Shown piece after piece: positions 55,121 through 64,000 of a DNA stretch of 64,000 nt. Positions within the stretch are counted from its first letter, which is position 1. Every line of letters begins with the position of its first letter. Position numbers and translations under genes: made by a program. Source of the stretch: an uncultured Aquimarina sp. Its GTDB lineage: Bacteria; Bacteroidota; Bacteroidia; Flavobacteriales; Flavobacteriaceae. Below the pieces are notes generated by a model. That model had not been told where the DNA came from. It saw nothing but the letters and a program-made list of their open reading frames with translations, and made no database searches. The stretch lies in contig CANMKK010000015.1 of assembly GCA_947498455.1 (NCBI GenBank), positions 49,772 to 113,771 of the forward strand, written 5' to 3'.

Positions 55121-58100
55121 TGATTAAGAACTTTAGTATTTACTTTTTTAACCAATCTATTTATTTTAGTGATGTATTTTTTAGAATTAGTTTTGGACTG
55201 CTCTTTTGCTAATTTGTAGGTGTATTTATAATCGGTTGCGTTTTGACTTGTAGGTGAACCATTAATTAGTAAAATGTTTCTTTCATTGGCAAATCTTAAA
55301 ATTCCCTTTTGGTTAGTTGGGTGAAGAGTGCCTATTTCGTCCATCATACAATGAAGTTTAAAATTCTTAAATTTCTTTGAAGCATCAATTTTAAAAATAT
55401 TCAATAACGAAATATTGATCATAGCTTTCACTAAAATGTCTGTACCATTACTGCCAACATTAGAAAGCTTCTCAATCCAACGAGAGTCGTTATCATTCTC
55501 TATTATTCTAAATTGTAGGTCAAAGGATTCTGATAACGTTAAATTCGAGTTTTTTGATTTCTCTAACTCCTTTACGAGTTGTTTCAATAAGTCAATCGCT
55601 TTTTGATTTTTTGTATTACTTTCTGAAGACGTAAAAAGATTTGTTTCTCCTAAAATAAGACTATTTTCATCGTTAAACTCTTTTATTTGAATTAGTAATT
55701 TGACTGTTGGATTTGAACTTTCTAGAGTTCTCATTTCCATTTTTTTGATAGCTTCAATGAAATTTTTACCGAGAAAATCATCATTAATTTTTTTAATTAT
55801 TTTTTCAATTTCTCCTTGTTTTGAGTTTAGCTCCGTGGTTTCCCTACCAATTAAGTGAATAATGTTTGCAAACCTATCATTTACACGCTTTTCATATTCT
55901 TTAATTTTATCTTCTTCAATGAACTCTTTGAGCTCAGACGCAAAGTTTAGAAAATCGTCCTTTGTAATTAATTTTGTTTTGAAGCTAAAAATATTTATCT
56001 CATCAAAATTTCCATTAAATAGGTTGATAGCTTGTCTTAGTTCTTCATAGGTTTGAAGAAGTTTTGAATACTTATCAATGATTTCCCTGATTAAAGTTGT
56101 AGTCTTCTTTTGTTTAGCAAAGTCAACAATAAGTTCAGGATCATCATAATAATTTCGAATGCTTAGAAATGCATCGGATAGCTTAAAACTTTCAAATTCT
56201 TTTAAGTCATTATCAAATTCATTAATTTTAGATTGTATTGATTTAACAAAGTTCTCTTGTTTAGAATATTTTGCGTTGATTTTATTTAACTCAATTTTAT
56301 GCTCACCAATAATTGAAGTTTGCTTCTTTTCTAAACTAGTTTTATCAACTTTTAATTGAGGTACTTTATCAAAGAGTTCTCTTCTGTCTTTGTTGTATTC
56401 TATAACAATTATTTCGTTATTTTTTATGTAATCTAAGTCGTTCCCTATGTTATTTAATCTATTATCAATTATATTTAACCTTTTCGTGTCAGCCCCTTTA
56501 TTTTCTAACTCTAAGGATTGTTCTTTTTTTAACTCTTGAATCCGTTTGTATGATGCTGACTTACTATTTAAAATAGAAGTTTTTATTTCTGCAATCTTTT
56601 GATTCTTGGTTTCTTCTAAAGATTTAATTTCAGAATCTCGATCTTTTTCTTTTATGTTTATTTTTCGTTTTATTCCTTTCTTAATATTTTCTAGGTTTTC
56701 TTCGGCTTTTAATTTCTTTGAAGCAATTTCGTCTAAATCATTTTCTAATTCTTGTAGAATAGTTTCCTTTTCTAGTTTAGCTTTCAAAACCCATTCATCT
56801 AAGTCAATTCTATTCTTCTTTAACTTCTCTTCATTTTGAGATATGGTATATTCACTTTCTGCAATAACTTCTTTAAGGTTATTTAGTTTTTTTCCAAACT
56901 TTGTCTTTAGCTTATGCAAACTATCTTCTTTATTCACGTTAAATAGTTGTATGCTACTTTGGATTTCAATAATCTTACCTTTATACTCCTCAATTTCTTG
57001 ATTGTATTCTTTAACGGATTTAACTCTATTTCTTAAAGTACTTAAGTTTAACTCTATGCCAAATAGAGTAGAGGAATTATGATCAATCAGTTTAGGGTTT
57101 AGTTCTGTGTTAAATAGTACATTATCTTCATCAATTACTTTTCCTATGGTATTTTGCCAGTCATCTATATTATCATTTAACCAACCGTAAAGAGAATATT
57201 TACTTTGTTGAATTTTGTTTTCAATGTTCTCAATTTTCAACATTAGTTGTTTACTTTTTTCGTTTTCTTTCTCAACGAAAGAATTATGCTTCCCTTCAAT
57301 TTCTTTTGTTTCTAATTCCCATTCTTTACGATTTATTTTTGTTTCATTTGCAGCATTTAGAATGATACTTTTTGAGCTTGAAATTTTTTCTCCAAGTGTT
57401 TTTTTCTCCTCTTTACATTTGTCTATTTCTGTTGAAAAAAAGATTTTATGTTTTAATTCTGACTTACTTCTTTTTAGGCTATTCTCATTTTCTTTTATTT
57501 TATCTAAATCATTATTTGTCTTATCTATCTCATCTTTGTTTTCATCAATAATTTGATTTATTAATTTTTGATAGGTATCAAATATTGAAGATTTATTCTC
57601 TCCAAAATCACTTTTTATTTTGATGATTTCCGCGTTTTGTGTATTTGTAAACTTTTGCTGTTGATTTTGAATTTGGGAAATAAGAGCTTCAAATTTTTGA
57701 CTTATTTCTGTGAATTTAGAGGTTAGTAGATTTTTTTCATCTCCTAAAGTTCTTTGCTCAATGGTTAAAGTCTCTTTTTTTGAAACTTTTGAAATTATTT
57801 CTTTAATGTTTTGATTTTCGTATTCCTTTTGTTTCTGTTTAGCTTCTGATAACTTTGTGGTTATTAGTTTTATATCTGAAACAACATCTTGTTCTCTTCT
57901 GCGATGTGTTTTTACTAAGTTTTCTCTTTTTTTCGATAGAATACTTAATTCATTATTTTCTTTGAAATAACTAGAATTTAAAATTGGTTTTTCGTTTTCT
58001 ATAAAGTCTATTCTAGTTGCTAATTCATAAGCCAACTCTTTTTTTTCTCTTTTAAGAAAATTGTAGACTCTGAATCTATCAATAATTTTATTGGCTTGTT

Positions 58101-58827
58101 TTCTAACTACAATTTGCCCTTTTCGGTTCTCTTTGAACCAAATTTTAATATCGTTAATTTGAGTTTCAAAATTACGTAAATGATTTTTAGAATAATTTTC
58201 AATATCTATAACAAACTCCTCATCATTTAGAGAATTTATTATGGTGTCTTTAATAAACTTTGCTTCAAGGTTAGTGTTGAGAAGTACATTTTGAATCGTT
58301 CTTGGTATATTTCGATACTGCTTACTTTCTACTAAAGCATACTTTTTAAATTCTGAGCTTAATCCACTATTATCTCCATATATAATTTTACGATAATCTT
58401 CATAGCTCTTTATTAAGTTGGTGTAGTAAATGTCTTTCCCAAATACATTTCTAATTTTGTCCCAGTTTTCAAAAGCTCTATTTTCTTTATCAATAAATAG
58501 TTTTCTGTTATATTCAGAATTAAAAAAACGGAATGCAACTTTCCCGTTTATTTTATGAGCTAAAACACAAAAAGGGATATTGTCTTTTATTATTTCATAA
58601 ACAATGTATGAGTTCTGATATTGAAAGTAATAATCATCAAATCCTTTCTTTTGTTTTGGAATTCCAAGTTTGGTTTTATTGGCATTGTAAAAAAATAATA
58701 TCGCACGAAGTAGTGTACTTTTTCCCACACCCTGTGTTCCAATTAAATGAACATTCCCATCTAATTCGATTTCTGCATATTGTACAGATGCACTATTTAT
58801 AAACACTATTTTATTCAGGTATCTCAT
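55117..58827 (-). CDS. jetC: Wadjet SMC-like ATPase JetC
   Basis: MukB/SMC-like motor of Wadjet that extrudes DNA loops. The 1236-residue product has Walker A GTQGVGKS at 30-37, long charged coiled-coil arms through the middle (about 250-950) with a likely hinge near the centre, a signature-like segment VGSNGTDILVKAM, and Walker B LHCMMDEIGTLHP near the C-terminus. Length and layout fit JetC. It overlaps jetB by 17 bases and jetD by 4 bases. Confidence 0.9.
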   Translation of the reverse strand: MRYLNKIVFINSASVQYAEIELDGNVHLIGTQGVGKSTLLRAILFFYNANKTKLGIPKQKKGFDDYYFQYQNSYIVYEIIKDNIPFCVLAHKINGKVAFRFFNSEYNRKLFIDKENRAFENWDKIRNVFGKDIYYTNLIKSYEDYRKIIYGDNSGLSSEFKKYALVESKQYRNIPRTIQNVLLNTNLEAKFIKDTIINSLNDEEFVIDIENYSKNHLRNFETQINDIKIWFKENRKGQIVVRKQANKIIDRFRVYNFLKREKKELAYELATRIDFIENEKPILNSSYFKENNELSILSKKRENLVKTHRRREQDVVSDIKLITTKLSEAKQKQKEYENQNIKEIISKVSKKETLTIEQRTLGDEKNLLTSKFTEISQKFEALISQIQNQQQKFTNTQNAEIIKIKSDFGENKSSIFDTYQKLINQIIDENKDEIDKTNNDLDKIKENENSLKRSKSELKHKIFFSTEIDKCKEEKKTLGEKISSSKSIILNAANETKINRKEWELETKEIEGKHNSFVEKENEKSKQLMLKIENIENKIQQSKYSLYGWLNDNIDDWQNTIGKVIDEDNVLFNTELNPKLIDHNSSTLFGIELNLSTLRNRVKSVKEYNQEIEEYKGKIIEIQSSIQLFNVNKEDSLHKLKTKFGKKLNNLKEVIAESEYTISQNEEKLKKNRIDLDEWVLKAKLEKETILQELENDLDEIASKKLKAEENLENIKKGIKRKINIKEKDRDSEIKSLEETKNQKIAEIKTSILNSKSASYKRIQELKKEQSLELENKGADTKRLNIIDNRLNNIGNDLDYIKNNEIIVIEYNKDRRELFDKVPQLKVDKTSLEKKQTSIIGEHKIELNKINAKYSKQENFVKSIQSKINEFDNDLKEFESFKLSDAFLSIRNYYDDPELIVDFAKQKKTTTLIREIIDKYSKLLQTYEELRQAINLFNGNFDEINIFSFKTKLITKDDFLNFASELKEFIEEDKIKEYEKRVNDRFANIIHLIGRETTELNSKQGEIEKIIKKINDDFLGKNFIEAIKKMEMRTLESSNPTVKLLIQIKEFNDENSLILGETNLFTSSESNTKNQKAIDLLKQLVKELEKSKNSNLTLSESFDLQFRIIENDNDSRWIEKLSNVGSNGTDILVKAMINISLLNIFKIDASKKFKNFKLHCMMDEIGTLHPTNQKGILRFANERNILLINGSPTSQNATDYKYTYKLAKEQSKTNSKKYITKINRLVKKVNTKVLNQ

Positions 58828-59383
58828 TTTCTATTTCTTCTGGAATATTAATAGTTATTATAATGTCTTTCAAATAATTTAAAGAGGTAAGAACTTTATA
58901 AGTTTCTGTAATCTCATTTTCTAAGGTTATAAAATTATCTTTTTCTAATTTTTCAATTATTTTTTTTATTCTTTCAGAGTTTGTCTTTTTATCTCCACTT
59001 ACTTTTTTTAGTTTTTCTAGTTTGGTTTTTAAATCTGCATTGTTTTTTAGTTGATTTACAATGTCTGATGGTGAAAACCTAAAACCTACATCAAAAGAGG
59101 AATCGAAAGTTTTAAAAAAGTCTAGTATGTCAATCCAATTAAATGCTTTTTCTAGTTTTCTATCTAGGTCTGCATTATTTTCTATACGACTGAAATAAAA
59201 ATATTCATTCCCTTGCTCTAATATGTAATTGATTTGATAAAAATATTCGTGTAGATCTTCAAATGTTTCCTCATCTTCTAAAACTTTGTAGAGTTTTTTA
59301 ATGTCATCATTAGGACTGTTAGAACAGATGAATTGTCCTTTACGAAGCACGTTAAATATCTCTGATGTATATTTTGTAACCAT
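58811..59383 (-). CDS. jetB: Wadjet KITE-like subunit JetB
   Basis: 190 residues, MukE/KITE-like (DUF4194-type) accessory subunit expected to bridge the JetA kleisin and DNA. Predicted winged-helix segments are visible (YFYQINYILEQGNEYFYFSRIE, KIIEKLEKDNFITLENE ... YKVLTSLNYLKDIIITI). Sequence alone would not identify it firmly; its place between jetA (6-base gap) and jetC (17-base overlap) does. It acts in the cytoplasm as part of JetABC. Confidence 0.82.
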   Translation of the reverse strand: MVTKYTSEIFNVLRKGQFICSNSPNDDIKKLYKVLEDEETFEDLHEYFYQINYILEQGNEYFYFSRIENNADLDRKLEKAFNWIDILDFFKTFDSSFDVGFRFSPSDIVNQLKNNADLKTKLEKLKKVSGDKKTNSERIKKIIEKLEKDNFITLENEITETYKVLTSLNYLKDIIITINIPEEIENEIPE

Positions 59384-59389
59384 TAAAAT

Positions 59390-60586
59390 TTATTTTGAAA
59401 ATACCATAGCATATTCAATACCATTGTTAGTTTGGTAATTATCTTGTATTTTTAAATCTTCTTCGTACTGCGAAACAATTTGACAAAAAATAGTCACTCT
59501 TTCATTAAAATCTATTTCCTTTAAAAAATCATAATTTAAAATAAAGTTGAATAAATTATCACTTGTGGCAACGAAACGATTTCTAACCTCTTCTAAATTT
59601 ACCATTACTTCTTCTTCTAAACTATTTTCAAGATATTCATTAGAAATACTATCTGCTATTTCTGGTTTGAAGCTTAACCTATCCTTATGTTGTTTAGCAA
59701 TTCTCTTAATTGCTTCAAAAGCTTTCTCACTTTCTCTAAGAAAATCAATAGATAAATTTATAGATTGGTTTGTTTTTGCATCAAAAATCACTTGATTTTT
59801 GTTTGATATTATTTGTTTAATGTCAGTTTCTGCTTCAATAGTAAAATTGTCTTTTAGATATTTTAGTTTTCGCAATTTTTCTAAAAACTGACCTTGCTGT
59901 TTTATTTGGTTTAGATAATCAATTATCTGTTTTTCTATTTCAATTAGGTTATGTGAGCATTCTCCTAATTGATTTTTTAGTTCAATAATAATTCTACTCA
60001 ATTCTTCATCTAAGGCTCTATTAAAAAAAGTGGGTTCTTCCTCGTTAATAAGAGCCAATGTTTGTTGTATTAAATTTGTTACTATTGTTCTTTTTTTATC
60101 AAGGTTTTCTAACTTTAATTGCTTGTTCTTATAATTGGCTTCATTCTTAAAGGTATTCTCAATATTACGTCTCAAATCCACCACGCTTCTATGTGTGATG
60201 AGTCCCATATTTCGAAAAGTTTTTTTAATAAATCGTAAGTAAGTGTACCTTCTGTTTTCACTAGATTCATTTAAGAAATAAACAATTCTTTCTTTAATAC
60301 TTTTGATATTTTCATCAATATATGACAGGTTGATTTCTTCACTTACATACAGTACTTGTTCAAAAAATTCTAAAAATTGACCATCAAGTTCTAGCAGGCC
60401 TCCATTTTCTCTTATTACAGATTTTTCTATTAGCCTATCAATACGACCTTCTTCATAATCAACCAGATTTAGAGCATCACTCAATCTATAGTCTATGGAT
60501 TTTCTCTTACTAAACATTTCAGATATTAGTTTTTCTTCTTTTTTTAAAGTGGTTACTAATTCTTTTATGTCATTGAATGTGTTCAT
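59390..60586 (-). CDS. jetA: Wadjet kleisin-like subunit JetA
   Basis: 398 residues, first gene of the Wadjet operon, MukF-like kleisin that links the JetC heads. It is almost wholly helical, with an N-terminal winged-helix-like part, long coiled-coil segments in the middle (NYKNKQLKLENLDKKRTIVTNLIQQTLALINEEEP; IIIELKNQLGECSHNLIEIEKQIIDYLNQIKQQGQ) and a C-terminal globular end. Identification rests on gene order, size and fold pattern. The Wadjet subtype was not decided. Confidence 0.82.
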   Translation of the reverse strand: MNTFNDIKELVTTLKKEEKLISEMFSKRKSIDYRLSDALNLVDYEEGRIDRLIEKSVIRENGGLLELDGQFLEFFEQVLYVSEEINLSYIDENIKSIKERIVYFLNESSENRRYTYLRFIKKTFRNMGLITHRSVVDLRRNIENTFKNEANYKNKQLKLENLDKKRTIVTNLIQQTLALINEEEPTFFNRALDEELSRIIIELKNQLGECSHNLIEIEKQIIDYLNQIKQQGQFLEKLRKLKYLKDNFTIEAETDIKQIISNKNQVIFDAKTNQSINLSIDFLRESEKAFEAIKRIAKQHKDRLSFKPEIADSISNEYLENSLEEEVMVNLEEVRNRFVATSDNLFNFILNYDFLKEIDFNERVTIFCQIVSQYEEDLKIQDNYQTNNGIEYAMVFSK

Positions 60587-60974
60587 TGATATGTTTTGTG
60601 TGTTCGCTTTTCTGATTATGGTATAAAATGAAACCTAATATTGCTGTCTATCTATATGGATTAAAGATATTAATAATTTAGAATTATCCGCACCTCCTTT
60701 ATCAAACTGTTGTTGAATTTTCCCTAATACGACTTACTAAAGATCATTCTTAAAAGTTGTGGGTAGATAGAATCAGTTGAGGCTCTTTTTAGTTCGCGGG
60801 ATACTTCAACTCTAATACAAAACCTTTCCATATTATTTTAAACTAAAAACAAAAAAGAAAACGTTCTCTCTGATGGCGTGGCAATGTTGTCAAGCTTTTT
60901 GGCTTATTTTTTTTAAGAACCTGTGGCTTGAGCTTTATAGCTTTATGGCGTTGGATGAAGGAAGTCGACTATAT
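60587..60974. other. intergenic region upstream of the Wadjet operon
   Basis: 388 bases with no supported gene. It must contain the jetA promoter on the minus strand, but no clear TTG/TAnnTTTG pair was found. The segment 60860-60960 is less AT-rich than its surroundings (GATGGCGTGGCAATG, CAAGCTTTTTGGC) and may be a remnant of other mobile DNA. Confidence 0.5.
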
Positions 60975-61259
60975 TTATGTCCTTTTTTTATATTTCAATT
61001 CTGATATTTCTTTCTCTACAATTGAAATAAGTTTTTGACAGAAACCTGATTCTATATTATTATGATCCTCTAAATCTGTCTGAGGAAATTTTTCATAAAA
61101 CTTATTCCAGCATTTTTTTTCAAACTCCTCTCTTAAAGAAATCTCTTCGGGATAGCTCATTAACTTATTATCATTCAGATTATCACACATTGCAATATGA
61201 TAAGTAGTAAAATAAGCGAATACTGATCTTAAATTATCTTCTTCTTTTGTTATTTCCAT
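60975..61259 (-). CDS. small acidic hypothetical protein
   Basis: 94 residues, soluble, acidic and helical (MEITKEEDNLRSVFAYFTTYHIAMCDNLND...), three cysteines without metal-site spacing. No family recognised. It lies alone between the Wadjet operon and the PIN-domain gene on the same strand. Confidence 0.5.
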   Translation of the reverse strand: MEITKEEDNLRSVFAYFTTYHIAMCDNLNDNKLMSYPEEISLREEFEKKCWNKFYEKFPQTDLEDHNNIESGFCQKLISIVEKEISELKYKKRT

Positions 61260-61422
61260 ATTATACTCTTTATAGTTGCAAATTTAATCCAATGTAAGTT
61301 CTTCTGAAATTTGATTAAATTATATATGATAAGTAGGTAATTCAAAATGCAAGAGGACACTGCGAGATGAGCAAGGTAAGGTTACTATGAGTGATTAAAG
61401 CTAACTGCATCTGTAATTTTAT

Positions 61423-62496
61423 TTACTCTGTATAATCTATGAGATTAATCTCTTCTATTTCTTCGAAGTCAAAGTAAGTTGTATCACCATCTTCTTCGCA
61501 CATAAATATTGTAATAGCTTCTATATCTAGATTATATTCTTTATGCTCTGTTGTTGTTTCAACATTATACCAGCGACCATCCTCTCTATCATAAGATGCA
61601 AAGTCATAATTTGAATATGAAATAGTTATATTCAAAATAACACTTATAGATAAGTTTAATTGCACTGCTTCATCTTCAATTTTAATTATATCTATATTAT
61701 CTATATAAACACCTTTTATACTAGGATCGTCATATTCAACGTCAGGATAATCAGCATCATATAATAATTTATCGTGAACTAACATCGCTATACCATCTGT
61801 ATAATTTTTATCGAGATATTGCTCCACAGCATTCGTTTCTATCGGTACTGTAGACTTTATAAATGCTATTTTTTCTTCATATTCTTCTATTGAAGAATTA
61901 ATTCTATCTAGCACTGATGATATATCATCGTATATTTCAAATAAGTCTGACTCACTCTCATATTCTTTCATATCTGGGTCACCAGATATCAAAATTGTAG
62001 ATTTGTTATCAGTTATTGTTCTATTTTCGATGCTCTTTACAACAAATGCATCTGGAAATTCACTTTTCTTTTTACCAGGTCCAAATGGCTTTTGACCTTC
62101 GAAATATTGATTGAATACTGATTGAATATCAACATTATCAACCGGAAATATTTTAATATTATTCTCTTTAACAAAGGTTTTAAAATCATCTTGAATTTTT
62201 TTGATAGCATCAGTCACTTCATAATCAGGAAAATTAAAGCTATCACGATATTCAGGAATATTTTTTAGAATCTTGGCTTGGTTATTTAATAATGAATGGG
62301 CTTTATTTAATTTGAGAAAAGATTCAGTAGTATGCTCCGATATTTTTTTTAATACCTCATCAAACGTAATTGTTGTTAATCTTAAATCTATTTTTCCTGC
62401 CTTTGAAAGTGCTGCTAGCTCCTTTAGTTTTCTTCCAGCAAGAAAATTTTCGGCAACTATTGTACTTGTATCTAAATATATTTTTTCAATTTTCAC
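61423..62496 (-). CDS. PIN-domain protein (putative ribonuclease)
   Basis: 357 residues. The N-terminal 180 form a PIN-like domain of the DUF4935 sort: acidic metal ligands D9 (YLDTSTIV), E47 (TFDEVLKK), D149 (KKSEFPDAF) and D173 (ISGDPDM) in the usual order. The C-terminal half is acidic and beta-rich and unrecognised; it could regulate or block the nuclease. There is no adjacent small antitoxin gene of the VapB kind. In a defence island, RNA cleavage in response to infection is plausible. Confidence 0.8.
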   Translation of the reverse strand: MKIEKIYLDTSTIVAENFLAGRKLKELAALSKAGKIDLRLTTITFDEVLKKISEHTTESFLKLNKAHSLLNNQAKILKNIPEYRDSFNFPDYEVTDAIKKIQDDFKTFVKENNIKIFPVDNVDIQSVFNQYFEGQKPFGPGKKKSEFPDAFVVKSIENRTITDNKSTILISGDPDMKEYESESDLFEIYDDISSVLDRINSSIEEYEEKIAFIKSTVPIETNAVEQYLDKNYTDGIAMLVHDKLLYDADYPDVEYDDPSIKGVYIDNIDIIKIEDEAVQLNLSISVILNITISYSNYDFASYDREDGRWYNVETTTEHKEYNLDIEAITIFMCEEDGDTTYFDFEEIEEINLIDYTE

Positions 62497-62572
62497 AGAG
62501 CAAACTTAATAAATTTTTATTGGGTTGTTGTTTTAGAAATGCTAAGAATATTTATCATCTTAATAAGTTGTT

Positions 62573-63451
62573 TTATCCCAATTCATCAAGGGTTATTGAT
62601 CTAATGTTTTTTGTTTCAATACCTAAATTTGTTATATTTTCAGTTAGAGTAGGAAGGTCATCTATATTATAATAACTTATTATCCATTTTGTGTCGTTAT
62701 CTACAAAACGATTAATTATTCTGAAGTAATTTATGTCAACATTAGAAACCGAATGACCTAATATATAGATTTCATTTACACCTCTAAGGCTTGTGAAAAA
62801 AACAATATTATCAGTAATGATTTGTTTTGTGTTTTTGTAAGTATCTCTAAAATAGTTATCTAGCAATAAATTACCTTCGGCTATCCTTACGTCTGTATCT
62901 TCATCATTATTTTGTGCACGTGCAGCTTCAATGTGTACCGGTCTATTGTGTCCTAATATTAGTTCACTTTCTGTGTTTTCAATTTTACCGTGAATGTGTA
63001 GTAATCTGTTAAGATTAACATTATATGCGTCCTCTAATGTAGTAGTGTAATTGAAAGTTAAAAATTTTGAGTCATTATCAATTGGATAAACTGGCTCGGT
63101 TGGTACTTCAAGTGAAAGAATCCAATTAACAAAATGCGTTTTAAGTCTAATAGTAACTAAACTTACTGCTTCATCAATCGCATTTTGATAAGAATGATGA
63201 TAAGATTCACTCCAGTCGTCTGCTCCATATGATTCTAAATAATTATCAGCGTCATCTATTATTGTATCGATATCAATATGAGCCAATGTAACTTCAAAAT
63301 CGCTCCATAATTCTTCAACATCGAAATAGTCCTCTAATAGCGTATTTAATTCGTTATCGTTTTCTTCAACATAGCCTCTAAAATTCTCGAAACTTGATGG
63401 AATTCCGTGAGCTATATCAAATCCATTTCCAATAATATAAAGTCTACTCAT
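62573..63451 (-). CDS. AbiH-family abortive infection protein
   Basis: 292 residues with the AbiH signature at the N-terminus (LYIIGNGFDIAHGIPSSFENFRGYV), central FLTFNYTTTLEDAY and LLHIHGKIENTESELILGHNRP, and the late motif EIYILGHSVSNVDINYF. AbiH proteins stop phage spread by killing or halting the infected cell; the biochemical activity is not well known. Length is normal. It lies 76 bases upstream of the PIN-domain gene on the same strand. Confidence 0.9.
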   Translation of the reverse strand: MSRLYIIGNGFDIAHGIPSSFENFRGYVEENDNELNTLLEDYFDVEELWSDFEVTLAHIDIDTIIDDADNYLESYGADDWSESYHHSYQNAIDEAVSLVTIRLKTHFVNWILSLEVPTEPVYPIDNDSKFLTFNYTTTLEDAYNVNLNRLLHIHGKIENTESELILGHNRPVHIEAARAQNNDEDTDVRIAEGNLLLDNYFRDTYKNTKQIITDNIVFFTSLRGVNEIYILGHSVSNVDINYFRIINRFVDNDTKWIISYYNIDDLPTLTENITNLGIETKNIRSITLDELG

Positions 63452-64000
63452 TATAGTTTTTTCTTAAAAGTATCTTTTTTAATCAGGTAATCCAAAAGGC
63501 TCGATCCGCCTACGAGATTAGCATGGTTGTTGTGAGTGAATGCCTGAAGGTAGTGAAGGCAAGCAGGACGATGTTGTAAATATTAGACTGGCACGGTTTT
63601 TTGATTCGGTTTATTGGTAGTAGAAAGGTTATTGGATTATACTATACTTCTATTTAGTCCTAAAATATTAATAAAATGGCATCAAAAAATGTAACAGCCG
63701 TTAAAGACTATAGCGACACGCAGACTCGCAAAACAGTACCTTAATTTTAAACCTTGCGCATAGCGTAAACAGCTTTGGATTTTAAGGTACAAGAAGAGTA
63801 GCTATAGGTGAAGAATAGAGTAATGTGTGAAATAATGCAAGTGAATAGTGCTTCGAGGATGTCTAGTCGCAGTAGTATTTACGGTAAGCACAAATGCGAC
63901 CGTAGGAAGTATTTGTGATTATGTGGACTACCTAGTAAATTTGGGACTATTTTTTAAGCCACATTATTTATTTGTTTCATTTTAATTTTTAGTTCCATTT
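63452..64000. other. 549-base gene-free end of the window
   Basis: No convincing gene. The stretch contains mixed-composition sequence, a 22-codon frame at 63676-63744 (MASKNVTAVKDYSDTQTRKTVP) that is too short to call, and a 9-base inverted repeat GTACCTTAA (63736-63744) / TTAAGGTAC (63782-63790) enclosing a 37-base spacer. Possibly the start of a further repeat element that continues outside the window. Confidence 0.4.

Noticed and set aside
63452..64000. Right-hand attachment site of the island
   Set aside because: No copy of the tRNA-fMet 3' end was noticed here or elsewhere in the window.

Overview
The window looks like a chromosomal segment of a marine-type member of the Flavobacteriaceae (Bacteroidota). 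The basis is AT-rich DNA, promoter-like boxes of the TTG / TAnnTTTG type, a leucine operon in a flavobacterial arrangement, a TolC/RND pair and a Bacteroidota-style VgrG. No species name can be supported from the sequence alone.

Layout. (1) 1-10285 is core-type chromosome: the 3' part of an RND efflux pump gene, its TolC-like partner, a small CPXCG protein, then leuC-leuD-leuA-leuB on the minus strand (one transcription unit, with a long perfect hairpin between leuD and leuA) and an initiator tRNA (tRNA-fMet). (2) From the tRNA 3' end onward the window reads as accessory DNA: a tyrosine recombinase pointing at the tRNA, a small helper gene, a MerR-like regulator behind a perfect operator-like palindrome, small overlapping genes and phage-style HTH proteins (10401-16415). 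(3) 16661-24021 is a type VI secretion cargo module: VgrG spike, a putative adaptor, a 1290-residue PAAR-like (DUF4280) effector carrying two peptidoglycan hydrolase-like domains, and a lipoprotein that is the likely immunity protein. (4) 24401-25803 is a nearly gene-free stretch with a 25-26 bp iteron-like array, a 17 bp direct repeat and an excisionase-like HTH gene. (5) 26034-34967 holds a compact Gabija-like pair (OLD/TOPRIM ATPase-nuclease plus UvrD-like helicase), a frameshifted Cys-His-Asp protease-like gene, a membrane-anchored protein, a putative zinc-ribbon protein, and an overlapping two-gene unit made of a large helical protein and a PD-(D/E)XK nuclease. (6) 35239-49864 is a tightly coupled operon of three giant, mostly unrecognised proteins (2005, 1054 and 1813 residues). 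(7) 50108-54211 has an exported protein and a four-gene operon ending in a NarL-type histidine kinase and LuxR-type response regulator. (8) 54257-60586 is a complete Wadjet (JetABCD) anti-plasmid operon, followed by a small protein, a PIN-domain protein and an AbiH-type protein (60975-63451).

Taken together, the window shows a defence and competition island inserted at tRNA-fMet: an interbacterial T6SS effector/immunity set, several known anti-phage or anti-plasmid systems (Gabija-like, Wadjet, AbiH), and at least two candidate undescribed units (the PD-(D/E)XK plus helical-protein pair and the three-giant-gene operon). The far end of the island was not seen; no second copy of the tRNA 3' end was noticed, so it probably lies outside the window.
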